DNA from: Conus ventricosus | Taxonomy: Eukaryota > Mollusca > Gastropoda > Neogastropoda > Conidae | Assembly (NCBI GenBank): GCA_018398815.1 | Contig: CM031611.1 | Span: 83,703,690-83,723,689, forward strand | DNA: 20,000 nt | Direction: 5' to 3' | In this document: positions 18,953 to 20,000 of the stretch, piece by piece | How the letters are laid out: each line of letters starts with the position of its first letter | Numbering within the stretch: position 1 is the first letter of the stretch | Program-made: the position numbers and the translations under genes | The notes under the pieces: model-generated | The model's database searches: none | The model's input: only the letters and a program-made list of their open reading frames with translations | Told to the model about the DNA's origin: nothing

Positions 18953-18960
18953 CTCTCTTT
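18760..18960 (+). repeat. (CT)n array with CTT/CCT interruptions
   Basis: About 200 nt almost free of purines. It is a polypyrimidine tract capable of triplex formation. A poly-A run (18985-19003) follows shortly after. Confidence 0.95.
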
Positions 18961-19317
18961 CTTAAGGCAATCGACGTTGAATACCAAAAAAAAAAAAAAA
19001 AAAAGGAAAATGAATAGAAAAAAATAAATAAAAGATCCTACGAACAAAACTGAACAAGTCAACAAACAAAGCAAAACAAAACAAACAAACAAAGAAACAA
19101 ACAACGACACAAAACAGAGTGACCCATTTGAAAAACAAGAACCAAGGTCTAAGTTATGGATATGAATCGGCTGTCCTCTTGCCCACATGAGAATAAAATG
19201 GCCCCTAACATTTCGAGGCAGAGGTCAAGCCCCTCTTTTCAATATGATTAGCAGCGCGCTGGATCTGCTCATGTTCTTTTAGGACTTGTGATCGAAGACC
19301 TCTCTCCTCTCTCTGTC
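18961..19317. other. Gene-free A/AAC-rich stretch
   Basis: AAAC/AAACA-rich until about 19110, then about 200 bp of unique sequence with no recognisable gene. Confidence 0.6.
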
Positions 19318-19330
19318 TCTGTCCGCTGTC

Positions 19331-19451
19331 CTCGCGCGCACGCGCGCGCGCGTGTGTGTATGTGTGTGTGTGCGCGCGCGCGCACGCACGCGTGCGTGTA
19401 TGAGTGTGCGCGCCGCGCGCGCGCGCGCGCGGCGCGGTGTGTGTGTGTTGT

Positions 19452-19491
<40 letters not shown>

Positions 19492-19500
19492 GGCGTGTCT
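19331..19500 (+). repeat. (CG)n/(GT)n Z-DNA-prone mosaic
   Basis: Alternating CG blocks (about 19334-19352, 19371-19392 and 19407-19437) are mixed with GT and GC(G/A)C units and run into a GT array ending near 19490. Confidence 0.95.
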
Positions 19501-19510
19501 GGTGTGAAAC

Positions 19511-19526
19511 AGAGAGAGAGAGAGAG

Positions 19527-19586
<60 letters not shown>
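19511..19586 (+). repeat. (GA)n array
   Basis: GA repeats with two short interruptions, immediately after the GT array. Confidence 0.95.
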
Positions 19587-19588
<2 letters not shown>

Positions 19589-19669
19589 TTCCATCTAATT
19601 ATGTCCCATCTCGAAATCTTCCGTCTTTCTTTTTTTTTTACGACAGCGGAATTCTTCACACACCAAAAC

Positions 19670-20000
19670 GTTAGGCCCTAGTGATTTCATTCTGCGCACC
19701 ACAGATTTGGAATTCTCTTCCATAACAGATCCGCTTTTCTCTTCTCTGGATTATCTCCAAAAGCGTTTAAAACATATTTTTCAGACTCTACAACGATTGG
19801 AACTTTATCTGTCTGAAGCTATTCATTTTTTTCTGGAAGGGGAGGGAGGGGGGGGGGGGGGGGGGGGTTGTACTTGCACGATAATTCCTGTGGAGAGATG
19901 TGGTTGCTATAGACTTTTGCCAGATATTATTCTTGAAGATATGTATTCACATTTTCCCCTGCGTTATTTATTGTAAAGCGCCAAGAGTTGTATTTATTGT
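19670..20000 (+). mobile_element. L2-like LINE 3' end (cut by window edge)
   Basis: FCAPQIWNSLP (about 19691-19723) followed by a frame with FSSLDYLQKRLKHIF matches the end of CR1/L2 ORF2 proteins (APxxWNSLP, then a short helix with LKxxLF). A poly-G tract (about 19843-19867) interrupts the downstream part. Near the edge, TTGTAAAGCGCCAAGAG (19972-19988) resembles the GTAAAGCGC core seen in the 3' ends of many invertebrate L2 elements. The element continues beyond the window. Confidence 0.6.

Noticed and set aside
18439..19017. 192-codon Leu/Ser-rich frame that looks membrane-like
   Set aside because: Hydrophobic appearance comes from TTT-rich and CT-repeat DNA; the opposite strand is also open.
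1..20000. tRNA or rRNA genes
   Set aside because: No cloverleaf with A/B box sequences or rRNA core sequence was recognised on either strand by eye.

Overview
The window is eukaryotic, animal-like DNA. It has GT-AG introns, non-LTR retrotransposon ends, a THAP/DDE transposon and extreme microsatellite density: (GT/CA)n, (CT/GA)n, (AT)n, long poly-C/poly-G, (CG)n and (TAC)n. The style of the LINE 3' ends and the repeat load suggest a lophotrochozoan, most likely a marine gastropod mollusc. That is an inference; no host gene fixes the species. I see no convincing intact host gene, and no rRNA, tRNA, CRISPR array or prokaryotic operon.

Layout. 1-1645: 3' half of a LINE (RT C-terminus, RNase H, Cys/His tail). 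1646-3600: simple repeats, a pentanucleotide array, a hammerhead-like motif and a 50-52 bp minisatellite. 3654-4190: 3' end of a second LINE. 4260-6090: 49 bp duplication, GA/GT/CT/CG arrays and a possible orphan 52-nt exon. About 6390-12830: the main object, a two-gene ISL2EU/IS4EU-type DNA transposon. 13180-15270: low-complexity G/C homopolymer DNA of doubtful quality. 15378-15737: CA/CG/ACGC mosaic. 16168-16818: CR1-like LINE 3' end with stem-loops and a (TAC)n tail. 16900-19600: homopolymers, CT/GA arrays and a Z-DNA-prone tract. 19670-20000: L2-like LINE 3' end cut by the window edge.

The transposon has two genes that converge tail to tail. The plus-strand gene encodes a THAP domain, an intron, and a DDE_Tnp_4-like transposase with D, D and E still visible. 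The minus-strand gene encodes an N-terminal region, an intron, a SWIM-like zinc finger, a YqaJ (lambda-exonuclease-like) nuclease with its D...ExK motif, and a C-terminal PHD finger. Between them lies a roughly 200-235 bp tandem repeat whose units end in (CA)n. Both genes are broken by many single-base frameshifts, yet the conserved path shows almost no in-frame stops. So the copy may be a relic, or an intact gene pair damaged by uncorrected sequencing indels. By family knowledge the transposase would bind the ends and cut and paste, with the nuclease as an accessory protein of unproven role.
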